Source of the DNA: Crambe crambe
Lineage: Eukaryota; Porifera; Demospongiae; Poecilosclerida; Crambeidae
NCBI GenBank assembly: GCA_963924555.1
Contig: OZ004588.1
Location: forward strand, 5,146,001-5,210,000
Length of the DNA: 64,000 nt
Reading direction: 5' to 3'
Shown piece after piece: positions 11,401 through 26,700 of this stretch (its first letter is position 1; every line of letters starts with the position of its first letter). The position numbers were made by a program, and so were the translations under genes. The notes under the pieces are model-generated. The model saw nothing but the letters and a program-made list of their open reading frames with translations. It made no database searches and was not told the DNA's origin.

Positions 11401-14400
11401 CAGCATTATAGTGCAGTGCTTATAATGTAGAAGGATGGGGGGGGGGGGGGGGGGGGGGGAATGGGATATTGAGGGGTAACTCCTCTGATAGCCCCAGAAT
11501 GTTATCCTGTTTATAAATAGCTTAATTAAATTAGCCACTTCTTGAACATCTAAATTTTTGTCACGTGTTAATTATTGCTTGACTATTGCTGCCAGGTGCT
11601 TGGTCATACTGACTAACTCATTAAACTGCCAATTGCTTCTATTGTTAGTACTGTGTCATCTCCAAGTTTTCTTCCTATTAAAATGCTTCCTGCATGTGAT
11701 CAGTTTTCATGAATATGTTTTCCTGCTCTTACTTGGTGTGTTAGTATTGTGTCATCAGTCATTATATTTCGAACACTTGCAAACTCCCTGACATGGGAAT
11801 GTCTCTGTGCAATACAGATGTGTGGAAGTATCAAGGACACCTTTTCCCTACGTATTCTACATTAAGTATCTGCATCCAGAAATATCTCATTAATTGCTGG
11901 CTGTAATAATAATGATTGCGTGCATATGTATAATGCTCACCCCAAGCACCTCCCCTCCCCTCCCCCTCCCCCTCCCTCCCTCCCTCCTACCTAGTGTGCA
12001 TTGCACAAGTGTTTGCTTTTTCCTTCTCTTCTCTTTCTTGTTGTGCCTGATATTCCAGAAAGCATGCAATGTTGATAAACTTCAGAGAATTTCATACTAC
12101 ATGCAGCCATAGAGAATATGTGTTCAATAGTCCTGCAAACTGGAGCCATAATTATTAATATTGCGTGATTGTAGAAATCAGGCATCTTTTAAGGTTTCAT
12201 CAGAAGGAAAAGTTTTTTTTTATACTATAAACACTAATTCTATAGGTATGTAGGTGGTTGGGTGGGGAGGAGTTGGGGCAAGTGTTGAGGGGAGGGGGTG
12301 GGATTACACTGCAGGAGGCAGGGTAAGGTGGTGAGATAAGGAGTGGGGAGGAAGTGGGGCAAGTGTGGTGGGGGGGGGGGTCACGCTGCAGGAGGCAGGG
12401 TAAGGTTGGAACACAGTGGGAACAAGGTGTTGATACTGTAGGTGGAAAGGGGAGGGGGAAACAGTAGGCAGCAGGGAGAATGGGGGTATAGGTACTAGAG
12501 AAGGCAAGGGGAACGGGGGTGTAGGTACTGCAGGAACAGGGACATTACTATAACTATAAGCACTGCAGGAAGGGGGACACTCATAAAAGACCTTGGATTC
12601 AGTGGGTGTGGGTGATACTTTTATTTTCTGATTAGGTGGCAATTTCTTAGTGGGCAGCTCATTAAAAGTGAATTAGTGGCTAATTAGATAGAGAGGGTGG
12701 GGATAAACTGATTTGATAGTCTAAATGTGGTAATTTTCATAAGATAATGAAATGCTGGTATAACTGTTGTCATGAAATAACAATGATGACTCTACCTCTC
12801 CGGATTTTGCAAGTTGCATATTTTCACACTAGTACATGTATGCATAGTTACAACTGCAAGCGGCTCTGACAAACTTGCGAAGTCCTTGCTATGCAGACAG
12901 CATACCACTCAAGGGAGTGCACACAGGAAGTGAACTGGTCCCAAAAAATAATAAACAGAAATTGCATTTTATTATGTAATGTGCAAAGCTTATCAGGATT
13001 GAAATTAATATTAATATTAACACCTGTACAAGGTGATCATTAAGATGTACGTAGTGAACAGCTTAAACAACATTCTAGCAAGTAAGCTATGGATGGAATC
13101 CACAGTCAACAGTCTATTGTATAGAAGAGCGAGCTAAGCGTAACGTTTTAGCAAGCAAAAAACATGTCATAACAAACAATGGAATGGAGTCAACAAGAGG
13201 CTTCAATGCTCTTTGAATGAACCTGTTATGAAGGATTTAATTTAATTTAATGCGTGTACTTTGAAGTTATTAAACCATGCTTAAAAATATTTTCAGATGG
13301 TTGTCTGCTATCAAAACATGTAAATTTCCAGACAGATCTACTTATTAAATTTTACACACTACACTGGAGCTGCTTGTTAATTTCAATATCCTAAGAGTAG
13401 GAGAGCATTCCAGTGTGAGAGGGTACTTTATCCTGGATATATTAATTTTTGTTGAGTCTATCTACGTAATATTCTGAGATGTTACTGTCACGTAGTTATA
13501 TAAAGACTCCAATGTAACATTGTGTGCAACTTACCATATTATTATTGTTTTTATGAACTTCCTTCTCACCCTGAGTGTTAACTAGCTACATAGAACATGC
13601 TGTAACTTGCTACAAAGTCTAATTTTCATACTCATTCTGTTGATTGCAAAAAGAGTCTGTTAACTCTAGCCAAGTCATTTCAGTGGAATCTCTGAATGGA
13701 CAAAACATTTTATCCATTGTGCATGTAGAGAGGTATCCTTTATACAGAGAACCTCTAAATAAAGGGCAACCTCCAAATAAAGGACAACTTCTAAATAAAG
13801 GACACTAAGTCTTGTTGACTAATCATGATTAGAGTGATTAATCTGTCCTTTATTCAGAGTGTCTTTATTCAGGGTATCCTGTACATTAATTTGTTCAAAG
13901 TGTCGACCCTTTATATTTTGGATGCTTAGCATTCACTCTTTCAGAACGCTGCACGGAAATCACAAAGTCCAGTTAGAAATGCAAGTTGTTTATTCAATAT
14001 TTTCTCTGGACTCTAATAAGTGTGACATTCCCCTCTCCACCACATGAAAAGATACCGTAACCACGTACAACAGGCCCGTGCTACCCTTCTAGGTCTTCAA
14101 AGCATCCAGAAGGCATGTAGGCTGACAGCTAACAAAGTTCGTTGCTGTACGTAGCCCAGGGCTTCTCTGCAATGAATTCCTATCACTGTCACTTCATCGT
14201 ATTATATAGAATATTTTTGTGGGTAAATGTATGAACCAAAAATTAATATTAATAAATAAAAAAACCAGCAAAAGTTTCCTGTTTATGTTGTCTGCGGTGA
14301 ATGCATGTTTGATGAGCATGTTCTGAAGCCTATGATGGATGAATTCCTTTCTTTGCCTGTAGGGACTATTATTAAACTCTCTCTAGTCATAATTCATTTT

Positions 14401-14604
14401 GGCACAGGGAATAGATAGGGCAAATAAAAGTGTTCATTAGCTTGGCAGTATTGAATCCAAGGTACCATATGATGATACACATTTTATGTTTGTGTGTAGA
14501 ATTACCGTATCAAGTACTCGAGTATTCTGTTTGTTCCTTATTTGTTGATGTTGACAGTAGTGGGGGGATTCTTTAGTCAAGTACATAATATACTGTTTAG
14601 TATA

Positions 14605-14659
<55 letters not shown>

Positions 14660-14745
14660 TTGAATATTTTATTTCAGTCCCAGTTCTATAAGTCGGTTGT
14701 CAGAAGGTTTGGGGCATATTTAATTTATTTGCAGAGGGAGGGAGT

Positions 14746-14798
<53 letters not shown>

Positions 14799-17700
14799 TA
14801 TAAATCTATAGAGAGTGAGTGGGTGATACGTATAATGTGCACATGTAAATTTCAAGTGGATACATCATTTCAGGATGAGTTGGTGCTGCGTCACAAGACC
14901 CTCCCCCTTCCCATCTGTGTTAAGCTCTGTGAGGGTGAAGACAGGAAGATTGAGGTGAACTCAGGGTTCCCACTCATGGACGTCGTCCCCAACATATGCA
15001 AGGATATTGGTATGTGCAGTTAGTTTAAACCTTGGCCTCTGTATCACAACTGTTTGAAACTTATCAAATTGAGTTTATGAACAAAGTTACCCTTTACCTC
15101 ATTGTTTAAAATAAGAACCCTTTACCATTTTAGTGTTATTCAGGCTCTTGTCAGATATTATGCAGAAACTAAAACACTGACTTTTATGTGTGATGATAGT
15201 AGTAATGAATATTGCTGTATATAGGAATTGAGGAGTACAAGGAACTCTCATTAGCTCTACCTACAAGTGGACCAGGTGGAAACACAATGCAATGCAAGTC
15301 AATAAAATACTTATGAGTTACATCAGAGCTTCATTTCCCTAACCAAATGTCAAACAGTGAACTTGCTGTAATCAAAAAAACCAAAACAAAACAATAACAA
15401 TAACAAAAAAACTGGAAAAAAACAAAAAAAACAAAAAAAAACAAAACAAAAACAACAACAACAACAACAAAACAAACAAAACAACAATAAAAATGAATTC
15501 AAAAAACGAACAAAAACAACAACTTAGTAGCCAGGAAAGGAGTACAAAATCATTAACTAAGTTACAGCATACCTTTTTATAAGTACAGTCAGATAAGATA
15601 TTTATTTTGACCTAATCCATTCTCTCAAACAGTCATGCTTTGATGAGATGGTCTTGAACCTCTGTCATGTGTTTTTTATTGGGATTAGGCACATTCTGTG
15701 AAGATTGTAATTGACTAATTGAAGTTCAGAAGAATTCATGACTGAAATTAAATGCATGATTTCTAGCTGGAACAATAAATTATTATTAATTTACGTATGC
15801 TATGTGCATGCAGATGAGTGGCTGGACCTTGGGAGCTCACTGAATGGACAGGGAATCCAGCAAGGTGACACAGTTCTTCTCCGCAAGAAGTTCTTCATCC
15901 TCAACGATGACATCCAAGAGGCTCTTGAAGGGAACCAAATCCTCATGGATCTCCTCTACCAACAGGTTTGGAGTAAAAAGTCAAAATAGAGTCTGTATGT
16001 ATGTGACCAAGGGCAATATATTACTTGTGGATAGTAATTTTAGTGATTTGGGATTCCAGAATTGGTATTGGGACTTACTCAGGTTCGGTATTGGTATTGG
16101 GACCTACCCAATTATCTCTGCACAAGGCATTGCCTACATACTTGATTGACTGGAAAAACATGTACAGAATTACACCTGGTAAGGGTGGACATCAACTCGA
16201 CACTTTTAAAACCCACGCCATGCAATGCAACAGTCATGGAAATAGAGATGTGTGAAGCATTATATTGAGATTTTTTTTTTTTGGTGAAATAGCAAAAAGG
16301 ATGATTTACTAAAAAGTTTCAGAGTCTATGATAAATTATCTTTTGTAAGTCTTGGTAATTTCTGAAGCAATTTTACGATCGATAACCATCACAGCCTTGG
16401 CAAGCGTCTGCCAAGTGGGAGGGGTCCCACTGTTCAGCCAAAGTGTAATCATCTCACGCAGGCAGGCATGCACCCCATCTTTATCCCGCTCGATAACAGA
16501 CAGTTCATTTGCTGGTATATCAAGTAAGGTGCCGATGTCATCCCACTTGTGTGCTATGGGGTACAGAATGTGAAAAGTGTCACGGAGTGTAGGTTCATCT
16601 GAACTCCATGATGAAAACTTATCAGGAGCTGGTGGATTTTCGGTTGATGTTGATGGGTGATTAGGAATATTTCTTTGCTCTGTACTATGATGCTCAGGAC
16701 TGTTGCTGGATTCAGCACTTTTAGGACCTGAAATGGAATAGGTCATAATTAATGATGATTATATATTAATATATTAAGCATAATTAATGTGAACTTACTC
16801 GGGTCTTCAATATTAAAGCAACACTCCACGTCTAGTCCACATACTCTCAGCTTAATAGGGTTGGAGCGTTCATTTGTAGAATCCAGTGAATGAAATTTAA
16901 TAGACAGTTTTGGAGGATAATCAGGACACTTGGAGATATCTCTATGCAACTCTTCAGGAAGATGAATATTTCTTTTTAAAATCTAGAAAAAAATCATGCA
17001 GGAATGCATATTCATAGATGAAGATAGAGCTGCAACTGTACAGACTGACCTTAGTGGGTTCTTTGTCAAATATGATGTTCCATCCTTTTCCATCGGCCAC
17101 ACGAAGACTAACTTCATCTGATGTTAGTCGAGCAGTGACTTCACTCAGGTTCCATTCCTCACCTTTCTTTACTACCATTTTGTCACAATGCTGTGTGGAT
17201 ATCATAATACATAATAGATACATCATAATACATACTAATACATACCTTTGTATATACTTGATGGTACAAGCACATGCAGAATACTGCCAAGTTTTGAGGT
17301 AAACTTCTGTACAACCTTGCAGAGTAATAGAAAGAGTTTCCTGTGAAGTATTGAAGAATAAGCACATGGTAATAATGTAGTGCAGATGTACCTTTAGATT
17401 TCTTTATTTTAGAGGATTCGGGAGACTTTGATGTCCTTTTTCTTTTACCAACCTTCACTAAGCAAAAGTGCCTCAAGGTGATTTCTCCTATCAGGTATCC
17501 AGGTTTGAATACCCCCTTGGCTTGCTTTATTTCCTTGAAGACATACACTGGACCAGACTCCCTGAATTCTGGAGTGGCACTTGCTGAGAGGAATACCATG
17601 TCATCACAGTCTTCCTCACTCTCCAGACAAGCATAGTGGTGGATTATGACTTCAACGTCCTCCTGAAATTCCACCCTTCTACTGTGTTTGATAAGATAAG

Positions 17701-20700
17701 CCGGACTTGCTGACTCGTACTCCTCTGGTAGTTCAAATGGTCCACTGAAGCAAGGGTGGATCTGTAGAGTGAGAGGTTCCTCTGCAGAACTCAATGAGTC
17801 TTGAGGGATGGACACACGTATGCCCATGCCTTCAACAGTACATTCTTTAGATGTAATAACTTCTTGTATGACTGTTCCTTCAACTAATATTAGCCCAGGA
17901 AATGCTGAAGTATTCCCTATAATAAAGAGCACATGAATGTAGGCTAATGCATAATTCTTACTGAATAACAACTTATAAACTTTTTCTTTCTGAGATAAAG
18001 CTCAAAATGCTTCTTTAGCTGTCAAATTCCAGCTCTTCATTAAGTCAGTTATTGCTCATTTTTATCATAGTATCCACATTAAAAAACAGAACTATATTAA
18101 TTTTATGTTAACATATTCAATTGGCGAGCGAAGCAGCTAGTTGGTGAGTCATTAATCAACTTAAGATATTGCTGTTAGGATGAAGTGGTGGTTGGCAGCT
18201 GCATACACAAGAGGTTGTATAATGCTTACTACCACAAGTACTTAGAAACCCAAAGTGCCTACAATCCTGTTTTGGGCACGTTTTATTTGTGGGGTCAAAG
18301 GTCAAACAAATGTATGCACATGCATATTAAATTTTGTGATCGATTGCATGAATGGGGGGGGGGGGGGGGGGGGGGGGGATTGCTTTGCTCGCCAACAATT
18401 AAAAAAACAAAACAAAAAAACTCATACACACACAAAAGCATTTAACAAAAAATTGATTGATGTAATACATACACAAAACTTACTTCGATACGTTGCAGTA
18501 GATTCTGTGTGATAAACTTTAATACAGATCTGTGCTCCATATTGTTGTAGCAGTCGCACTATTCCAATATGTCCAGATTTATTGGCTATTGTGAGAACAG
18601 ACAATTCACTGTTACTTAGTAGATTGATTTGAGCACCCCTTTCAAGTAATAGTTTGACTGTTTCAGTTTATCCTGCATCACTTGCAGCCATTAGAGCAGA
18701 CCATCCATCATTATCTTGTTGATTGATTTGAGCACCCTTTTTGAGTAATAGTTTGACTGTTTCGGTTTGTCCTTTATTGCTTGCAAGCATTAGAGCAGAC
18801 CCTCCATCATTATTCTGCAGATCAATTTTAGCACCCCTTTCGAGTAATAGTTTGACTGTTTCGATTTGTCCTGTATAGCTTGCAGCCATTAGAGCAGACC
18901 CTCCATCATTATCCTGTAGATCAATTTGAGCACCCCTTTCGAGTAATAGTTTGACTGTTTTGGTTTGTCCTTCATTGCTTGCAAACATTAGAGCAGACCC
19001 TCCATCATTATCCTGTAGATTGATTTGAGCACCCTTTTCGAGTAATAGTTTGACTGTTTTGATTTGTCCTGTATAGCTTGCAGCCATTAGGGCAGACCCT
19101 CCATCATTATCCTGTAGATCGATTTGAGCACCCTTTTTGAGTAATAGTTTGACTGTTTTGGTTTGTCCTTCATTGCTTGCAAACACTAGAGCAGACCCTC
19201 CATCATTATCCTGTAGATCGATTTGAGCACCCCTTTCGAGTAATAATTTGACTATTTCGATTTGTCCTGTATAGCTTGCAAACATTAGAGCAGACCCTCC
19301 ATCATTATCCTGTAGATTGATTTGAGCACCCATTTCGAGTAATAGTTTGACTGTTTCGATTTGTCCTGTATAGCTTGCAATCATTAGAGCAGACCCTCCA
19401 TCATTATCCTGTAGATTGATTTGAGCACCCCTTTCGAGTAATAGTTTGACTGTTTTGGTTTGTCCTTCATTGCTTGCAAACATTAGAGCAGACACTCCAT
19501 CATTATTCTGTAGATCGATTTGAGCACCCCTTTTGAGTAATAGTTTGACTGTTTTGATTTGTCCTGTATAGCTTGCAGCTATTAGAGCAGACCCTCCATC
19601 ATTATCCTGTAGATCGATTTGAGCACCCCTTTCGAGTAATAGTTTGACCGTTTTGGTTTGTCCTTCATTGCTTGCAGCCATTAGAGCAGACCCTCCATCA
19701 TTATCTTGTAGATCGATTTGAGCACCCGTTTTGAGTAATAGTTTGACTGTTTTGATTTGTCCTGTATAGCTAGCAGCCATTAGAGCAGACCCTCCATCAT
19801 TATTCTGTAGATCGATTTGAGCACCCCTTTCGAGTAATAGCTCGACTGTTTTGGTTTGTCCTTTATTGCTTGCAAACATTAGAGCAGACCATCCATCATT
19901 ATTCTGTAGATTGATTTGAGCACCCCTTTCGAGTAATAGTTTGACTGTTTTGGTTTGTTCATCACTTGCAAACATTAGAGCAGACCATCCATCATTATTC
20001 AGCAGATTGATTTGAGCACCCCTTTCGAGTAATAGTTTGACTGTTTCGGTTTGTCCTGTATAGCTTGCAAGCATTAGAGCAGACCCTCCATCATTATTCT
20101 GTAGATCGATTTGAGCACCCCTTTCAAGTAATAGTTTGACTGTTTCAGTTTGTCCTGTATAGCTTGCAAACATTAGAGCAGACCATCCATCATTATCCTG
20201 TAGATCAATTTGAGCACCCCTTTCAAGTAATAGTTTGACTGTTTCAGTTTGTCCTGTATCGCTTGCAGCCATTAGAGCAGATCCTCCATCATTATTCTGT
20301 AGATCGATTTGAGCACCCCTTTCGAGTAATAGTTTGACTGTTTCGGTTTGTTCATCGCTTGCAAATATTAGAGCAGACCATCCATCATTATCCTGTAGAT
20401 CAATTTGAGCACCCCTTTCAAGTAATAGTTTGACTGTTTCAGTTTGTCCTGTATTACTTGCAAACATTAGAGCAGACCCTCCATCATTACCCTGTAGATC
20501 AATTTTAGCACCCCTTTCGAGTAGTAGTTTGACTGTTTCAGTTTGTCCTGTATCGCTTGCAGCTATTAGAGCAGACAATCCATCATTATCTTGTTGATCG
20601 ACTTGAGCACCCCTTTCGAGTAATAGTTTGACTGTTTCAGGTTGTCCTTTTTCGCTTGCAGCCATTAGAGCAGAACATTCATTGCTCTCCTGTATATCAA

Positions 20701-23700
20701 TTATCTCAAATTTTTCTTCCAGAAGTTTCTTCACTATTTTAATCTCTCCCTTTGAACTCGATGTCGTATTCATCTCCCTACTATCACTCATCTGACCTAC
20801 TCCACTATCCTCATCTTGTTCTTCCGTGAATCTTAATATATTCTTTATATTGAGCAGATCTGGTTCGTCGAGGTATAGTTTAGAGTAACTTCCTTGGGAC
20901 GTTGAATGTTTGTTGAGCTTCCTATCCTTGTCTGCAGTTATGTATCCAATCCTAATACCGAATGACCTTATTCTCTCTCTATTTTTCTTCAATGTTTGAG
21001 TAATTGGTCTCACCAGATGTTTGATTGACTTGGTCCTGTGTTTTTCAGTTCCTTCTGTTTTCTCCATGCTGCACTGCACTTTAACCAGTAGTGGAGTTTA
21101 CCTGCTGACACGCCCATTTATGTGTCACATGCACATATGCTTCAATTAAATTAAATATGGATATCAAATAGTATTCATGACTATTAGTTGCCATGTGAAT
21201 TTTGGTGTATAGATATTATGGGCCAGTCATCTATAATTACCATGACAATGTCAGCTGTGCTAGTGTATGCATGTTAGCAATCACTTGTACACAAAAATTA
21301 TCATAGCTTGTAATTATTATTAGCAGCACTAGGCACTTATTAGATCCCGTTGCTATGTGGTTGCTATGTGCATTAAATCAGCAAGTGTGCACTAATTCTG
21401 TAGGAGTGCACTAATTTTTTGCATCCCCAGGCTATGCTGAATGCTGCAAGACAGCTTGAAGAAGTTGTTGAAGTTCTGCCTTTTATGCTGGCTACTATAC
21501 TCTCTGAAAAGCTTGTTGGGTTTGAAACGTTATGTCATTATAAACGTGCAACGTGGCAATGAATAACATTAAAATTCCACGTTTCGAACCCAACAAGCTT
21601 TTCTGAGAGTAGCTAGTATAAAAGAAGGAACATTCTAGCTGGTCTACAGCAAGCTGGTGTTTCACACGCCGCCTTCTTTGATCTTCGGACTGGGCAGGCA
21701 CAAAATACTTGTATCCTTTGTGCTCGGGGAGTATCCCCGATTTATAGATAGCTATAACAGGAGCATCAGCAGGTACGTGGACTATTCTTGCCGCCATTTC
21801 ACAACTCAAGAAAGAAGTGGAGACACAACAATTAGCTAGCTATAGCAAACCAAACAGTACTGATGTTTGTAACTACAGTAGCTACGCGCATGCGCAATGG
21901 GATCTAAAATAGATAAAGCATGCGCACTCGGTTTCTGGTTGATTTAGTACACCATCCCTCGGGCCTGCGGCCCTCGGGCTACGGTGCACTAAATCAACCA
22001 GAAACCTCGCGCACATGCTTTATCTATTACATAAATACTTCTGTATACTACAATAGCCCTTGATCTCATAAACTAATGAGTATACTAACACTTGATCTCA
22101 GTATATAGCTACTACACTGTTTATCAAATGGTCTCTATATAATACAACACTATTGTCAAATGGTCATACTGTATATTTGAATTCCTTGCTCTTATTCCAT
22201 ACTGCGTTTTGCCACCAATAAGACATGATGAACCATAAGATATAGGCATAGGAAGGGAATGGCTACCCACTTAATTGTTAATTGAGACACTCGGTAAAGG
22301 TCATCATAACATGTGTGTGCTTTTCAATGTACATTAGGCTAGACATAGCAATCCTACTTCAAAATTCTTTCCGTCACTTAATGTGAAGGTATAAAAATTT
22401 GTTGTCCCAGGAGACTGTTGAAATCAAATTTAAGTACTAGCTATAAACTTCTGTATCCTGCATAGATTCGTGAGTTGTACACGACTGAAAACCATGTTGG
22501 TTCTGGAAGTGACAATATTTCTAACTGTGCTAAAGTGAGTGAGCTATAATAAAACATCTGGAGGTTCCATGATAACTCTGTCTTAACTCTTCCTATCACA
22601 GCTTTCTTCCCTTCTTCACCACATTGAGCAGAAGGATGAAAACATAAGGTACGTAATATACTCATACTGTAATAGTATTTAAGCTTATTAAGTAACAGAA
22701 CCAAATCCATTTTGGGTTGAATTCTGAAGATGCTTCAATCTGGCACCTATTTTTATATCAAAACTTGTTTGTAAATTGCCACCTTTTTGACTCCCCCTTT
22801 ATTCTTTTCCCCCCTCCCCCCTGATCTCCTCCTCCTTCCTTTCTCTACCTCTTTATCCTATATCTCTCTTTCATCCCTCCCTCTCACTCCCCCCAGTGAT
22901 GAAGAGTCAGTGTGCAAGGTGATGCCAAAACTCTTGCAAAGCAATTCAGAGTTCTATGAAAAGACTGTCACGGTAAAATAATATTGCATGGAGTATAATA
23001 ATTATACCCTAGGTAGTTATGTCCATATAGATACAGTGAGACCATTCAATGTGGATAAAGACATTTGACTTCTGTTTAAAAGGATTGACACTTTTGAGTA
23101 TCAGTAGAATAACCCCTGAAACAAGGACATAACACTTTTAGCTAATAATACTAATAAATTTTCCTTATCCACAAGTATTCTCATCAAAAATGGTGCCATT
23201 ATTATAACACTTTCCCCTTTGCTGTAATATAATGAAACACTCAACATTAACAAGAAATCGTACTAGTATGAAGGAGACCGTAGCAGCTTGGTTTGTTATT
23301 TTTTGCAGGCCTATTATCAGGAGCGAGTAGGGACCCTTGAAGAACTGGAAGCTAAGAAACGATTCCTGAAGTTCTTCTCTGATTCTCAATCTATTATCGT
23401 CAATTACTTTCCAGTCAAGGTCTGATGCAAATTACACACTACAACCAAGTACATTACAACCATGTATACTACACACTACTACAACCATGTACACTACAGC
23501 CATGTACATTACACACTACAATCATGTACACTTGCACTTAATCATATTCACAATTCATTCCTTTCTTTCCTACAGAAACCTGACAGTTTGGATGAGCTTG
23601 TTTTAACTGTTGATAGTGCAACAGTTAAAGTTTGTAAAGAAGGCAAGCATCAAGTATTAAAAGTAAGCTGTTATAATACAACTCATTTCCTATAAATGCT

Positions 23701-26700
23701 ACACTCTGATAAGTTGGGGGATTCTGAAGTGTTTGATGATATTACTGTAGTTCAAAATGATCTATGATTGTAGTCTCTGGAAGGGATGAGTTGGAGATTG
23801 AGGGACTTGAGGGATGTCAAGTGCACTTCAGAGAAAGAGCACCACATGAAAATTGTAAGTATCCCACTGGGAATCTTCATGCACTGATAGGTATCTCCTT
23901 CATCCATACTGACATAGCTAGTTATAAACGGTTAGAAATTGGACCAATAATATTTGAGGTTAATAATTATTGCTATCAGCCTCCTATAAATGCTGGGCCA
24001 ATGTTGGAACAACAGAATTGCTGGTTTAGTAGAAGTTACATGTAGGAGATGGCTATCCATAATGTGTCCAAGGACATATAAATTTTAGTGAAACTGCTTC
24101 TTGTTTATATATTTCTACAGAATATTCTTGGGTCTTGGCACGAGTTTGTGACTGACCACACGACACAGATTGCAAGTTATTTGATGGAAGCTCAGGCCTT
24201 GACCAAACAGCGAGGTAACTACATAGCAATAACTGTACTGATAGAGCAGGGATGAACGTACAGCATTTGTAGAAAAATATAGTCGACTAGTGATCGATAC
24301 TAGTGGTGTATATTTAAGGCTGTGTTGTTCATACTTTTCAATGATCTGCACGTTGCAGTGGCTGCATGATTATTAACTATTTGGCTCATCTTTAGGTACA
24401 GAAATCAATAATAATGCTTGGGATAATTGAAAACTGCTTGGATATAATGACAATCCATTACATTTAATCAATACAGTAAATTTCAATGTTTAATCTTACT
24501 GCATCATTGAACAACTTTCTTCTATCGGATGATGGCCTCGTTGACTATTATTCTTTCCATTGATTATACTTGATACCTTTATGTTTGCACACTTAATGTT
24601 GCATTCACATAGTATTTGGTTACTCTACGTAAGTCTCTAGGCATGCATGTCATCCATTCAATAACAAGTATGGAATATCATCCATGCTGAAGTATTCTAC
24701 TTCCCTATGGGAAAGATATCATATCCATTAAAAATACCAATTAAGACTTGTTATGAATAGCAACTGGCTAGCTATATTAGCAAATGCAACATTAGTGATA
24801 CTGGCATTCCAGGTTACAGTTATAAGGCTGCATTAGTTCAGATGAAGTTAGTCTTGGAGATTTTAAGTGATTTTGTAGTTCTTATCGTTGGGTTACTGAG
24901 TCGTGTTCTGTTATTTGCAGTTGCTAAGGGAAGAATGTCTGTGATGGTGAATCGGCCGTCAACTGATAAACTTGACTTGACCCAACCTGGGTACTTTAAA
25001 GAGGAGGAAGAGGAGGAGGAGCCTAAGACCCTTGGACCACTTGCTGTTCCTGGGATGGTGCCTAATATCTCTCAGGAGATATGTGAAGAAGAGATTTCTG
25101 AAGATATAGAAGACAAAGACCCATCTCCTGAATCACCCAAGCTTGAAGAAGTCCATGAGGAAATTCCCCCAAATGAACCACTCTCTCCTAAATCTGAGAA
25201 TGAAACGCCTACTGATCTGACTGTGCCTGCTAGTGAACCAATAGTTATTCCTCCTGGTGATGAAGAACCTAAAGTTGATGATGAACAGCCAGGCAAAACT
25301 GAAGAGGTACATACATAAGTCCCATTGACAATCAGAGCAATGTTGAAGTATGTAGCCTTCTTAGCACCACAGTTACTGCACAGCTAATTATGACATAATC
25401 TAAAGCCATGGCGGTTATTAATAGACTATGCTGCATTGTAGCTCGCCCCCTTACAAATATGTAGCCAGTGCAACTATTTCAGACAAGGAAAAACCTAGAG
25501 GGCTCATGCATAGTTATTGAACTATGTTTGGGGAGCCAAGAAACCAAGACCAAAACAACAATGACAACAACAACAACAACAACAACAATTATATTTACAC
25601 TTTATTATATTTTTTTGCTTCAGTTTGAACTGGAAGACATCACAGAAGCAATGGACCAGCTTCCTCCTGACGACAAAGCCTCCACTGAGTCCTTAAGTGA
25701 CCAGGCAACGGCCATTAACCCTCCAGCCATCATTGAAACAACCACAGTGATAGACTCCGAGGGAAATGTGGTGAAGAACTCTTCTCATGCCAGAACTCCA
25801 ACCAAGGCCTCAAGAAGCTCCACTTGCTCACATGTTCACATTCCAGAATTTCTTGGTCTGGTAAGTTAATAGTACATAGCTGTACCTGCATAGCTAGCTG
25901 TGAAATAGCTGTACCTGCATAGCTATAGCTGTGAAATAGCTGTACCTGCATAGCTATACCGTAAATCTGGAAATTTTCGCGTAAAATATCTTCGCGTTTT
26001 ATTTTTTCGATGCGTTTATTATTCGTTTTTTGAATCACCCGCGAATTATTTTCAACAATGAAAATTTCGCTACTAAATCCAGCTGGAGAAAAATGGCGGT
26101 AAGTGCTAGCGCAGAGTTCCAGATCACTTGCTGTGTTCGTGGCTACCATGTGTACCGTGACATGTGGGATGCCAGTCTAGGTGAAACGCTAGAGTGTGAG
26201 GGAGCCAACGAATGAAAAGGACAGGTACACGGTGGCAGTGAAGAAATCAGGTACGATTGTAGGACGTGATCGAAAGACTATCTCGAACTAACTAACTCTG
26301 CCTCTACTTCACAATTCGCTCGAGCAATAGCCCAAGAAGGAACAGGGGGATCTGGAAGACCTTCAAATACTTGGAGAGCTAGAGACTAGTACGCAATGCA
26401 ATGTGCTTCCTACCGTATATATTTTCAATATTTTAATAATCCGTTGTAGAAAATATTTCACGTGTTTAATTTTCGTTGTTTGAGCCAACCGCGAATTATT
26501 TTTAACAGCGAAAATTTCCAGATTTACGGTAGTTGTGCAAACTATCAACATAACTATTCACTTTCTTCAATTCTCTAGACTACATTATTAATAGCTTTGG
26601 AGTTGAAGCATGTAGAGATAATCCATAGAACACATGACAAAAGTTTTTGTTTGAGAAAATTAATTCATGTGAGCTCATTAATAATTTATTAGTTTCTATT

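Noticed and set aside
12304-12642. 112-codon Pro/Ser/Leu open frame on the minus strand
   Set aside because: Mirror of a G-rich tandem repeat inside an intron; no start context, no domain.
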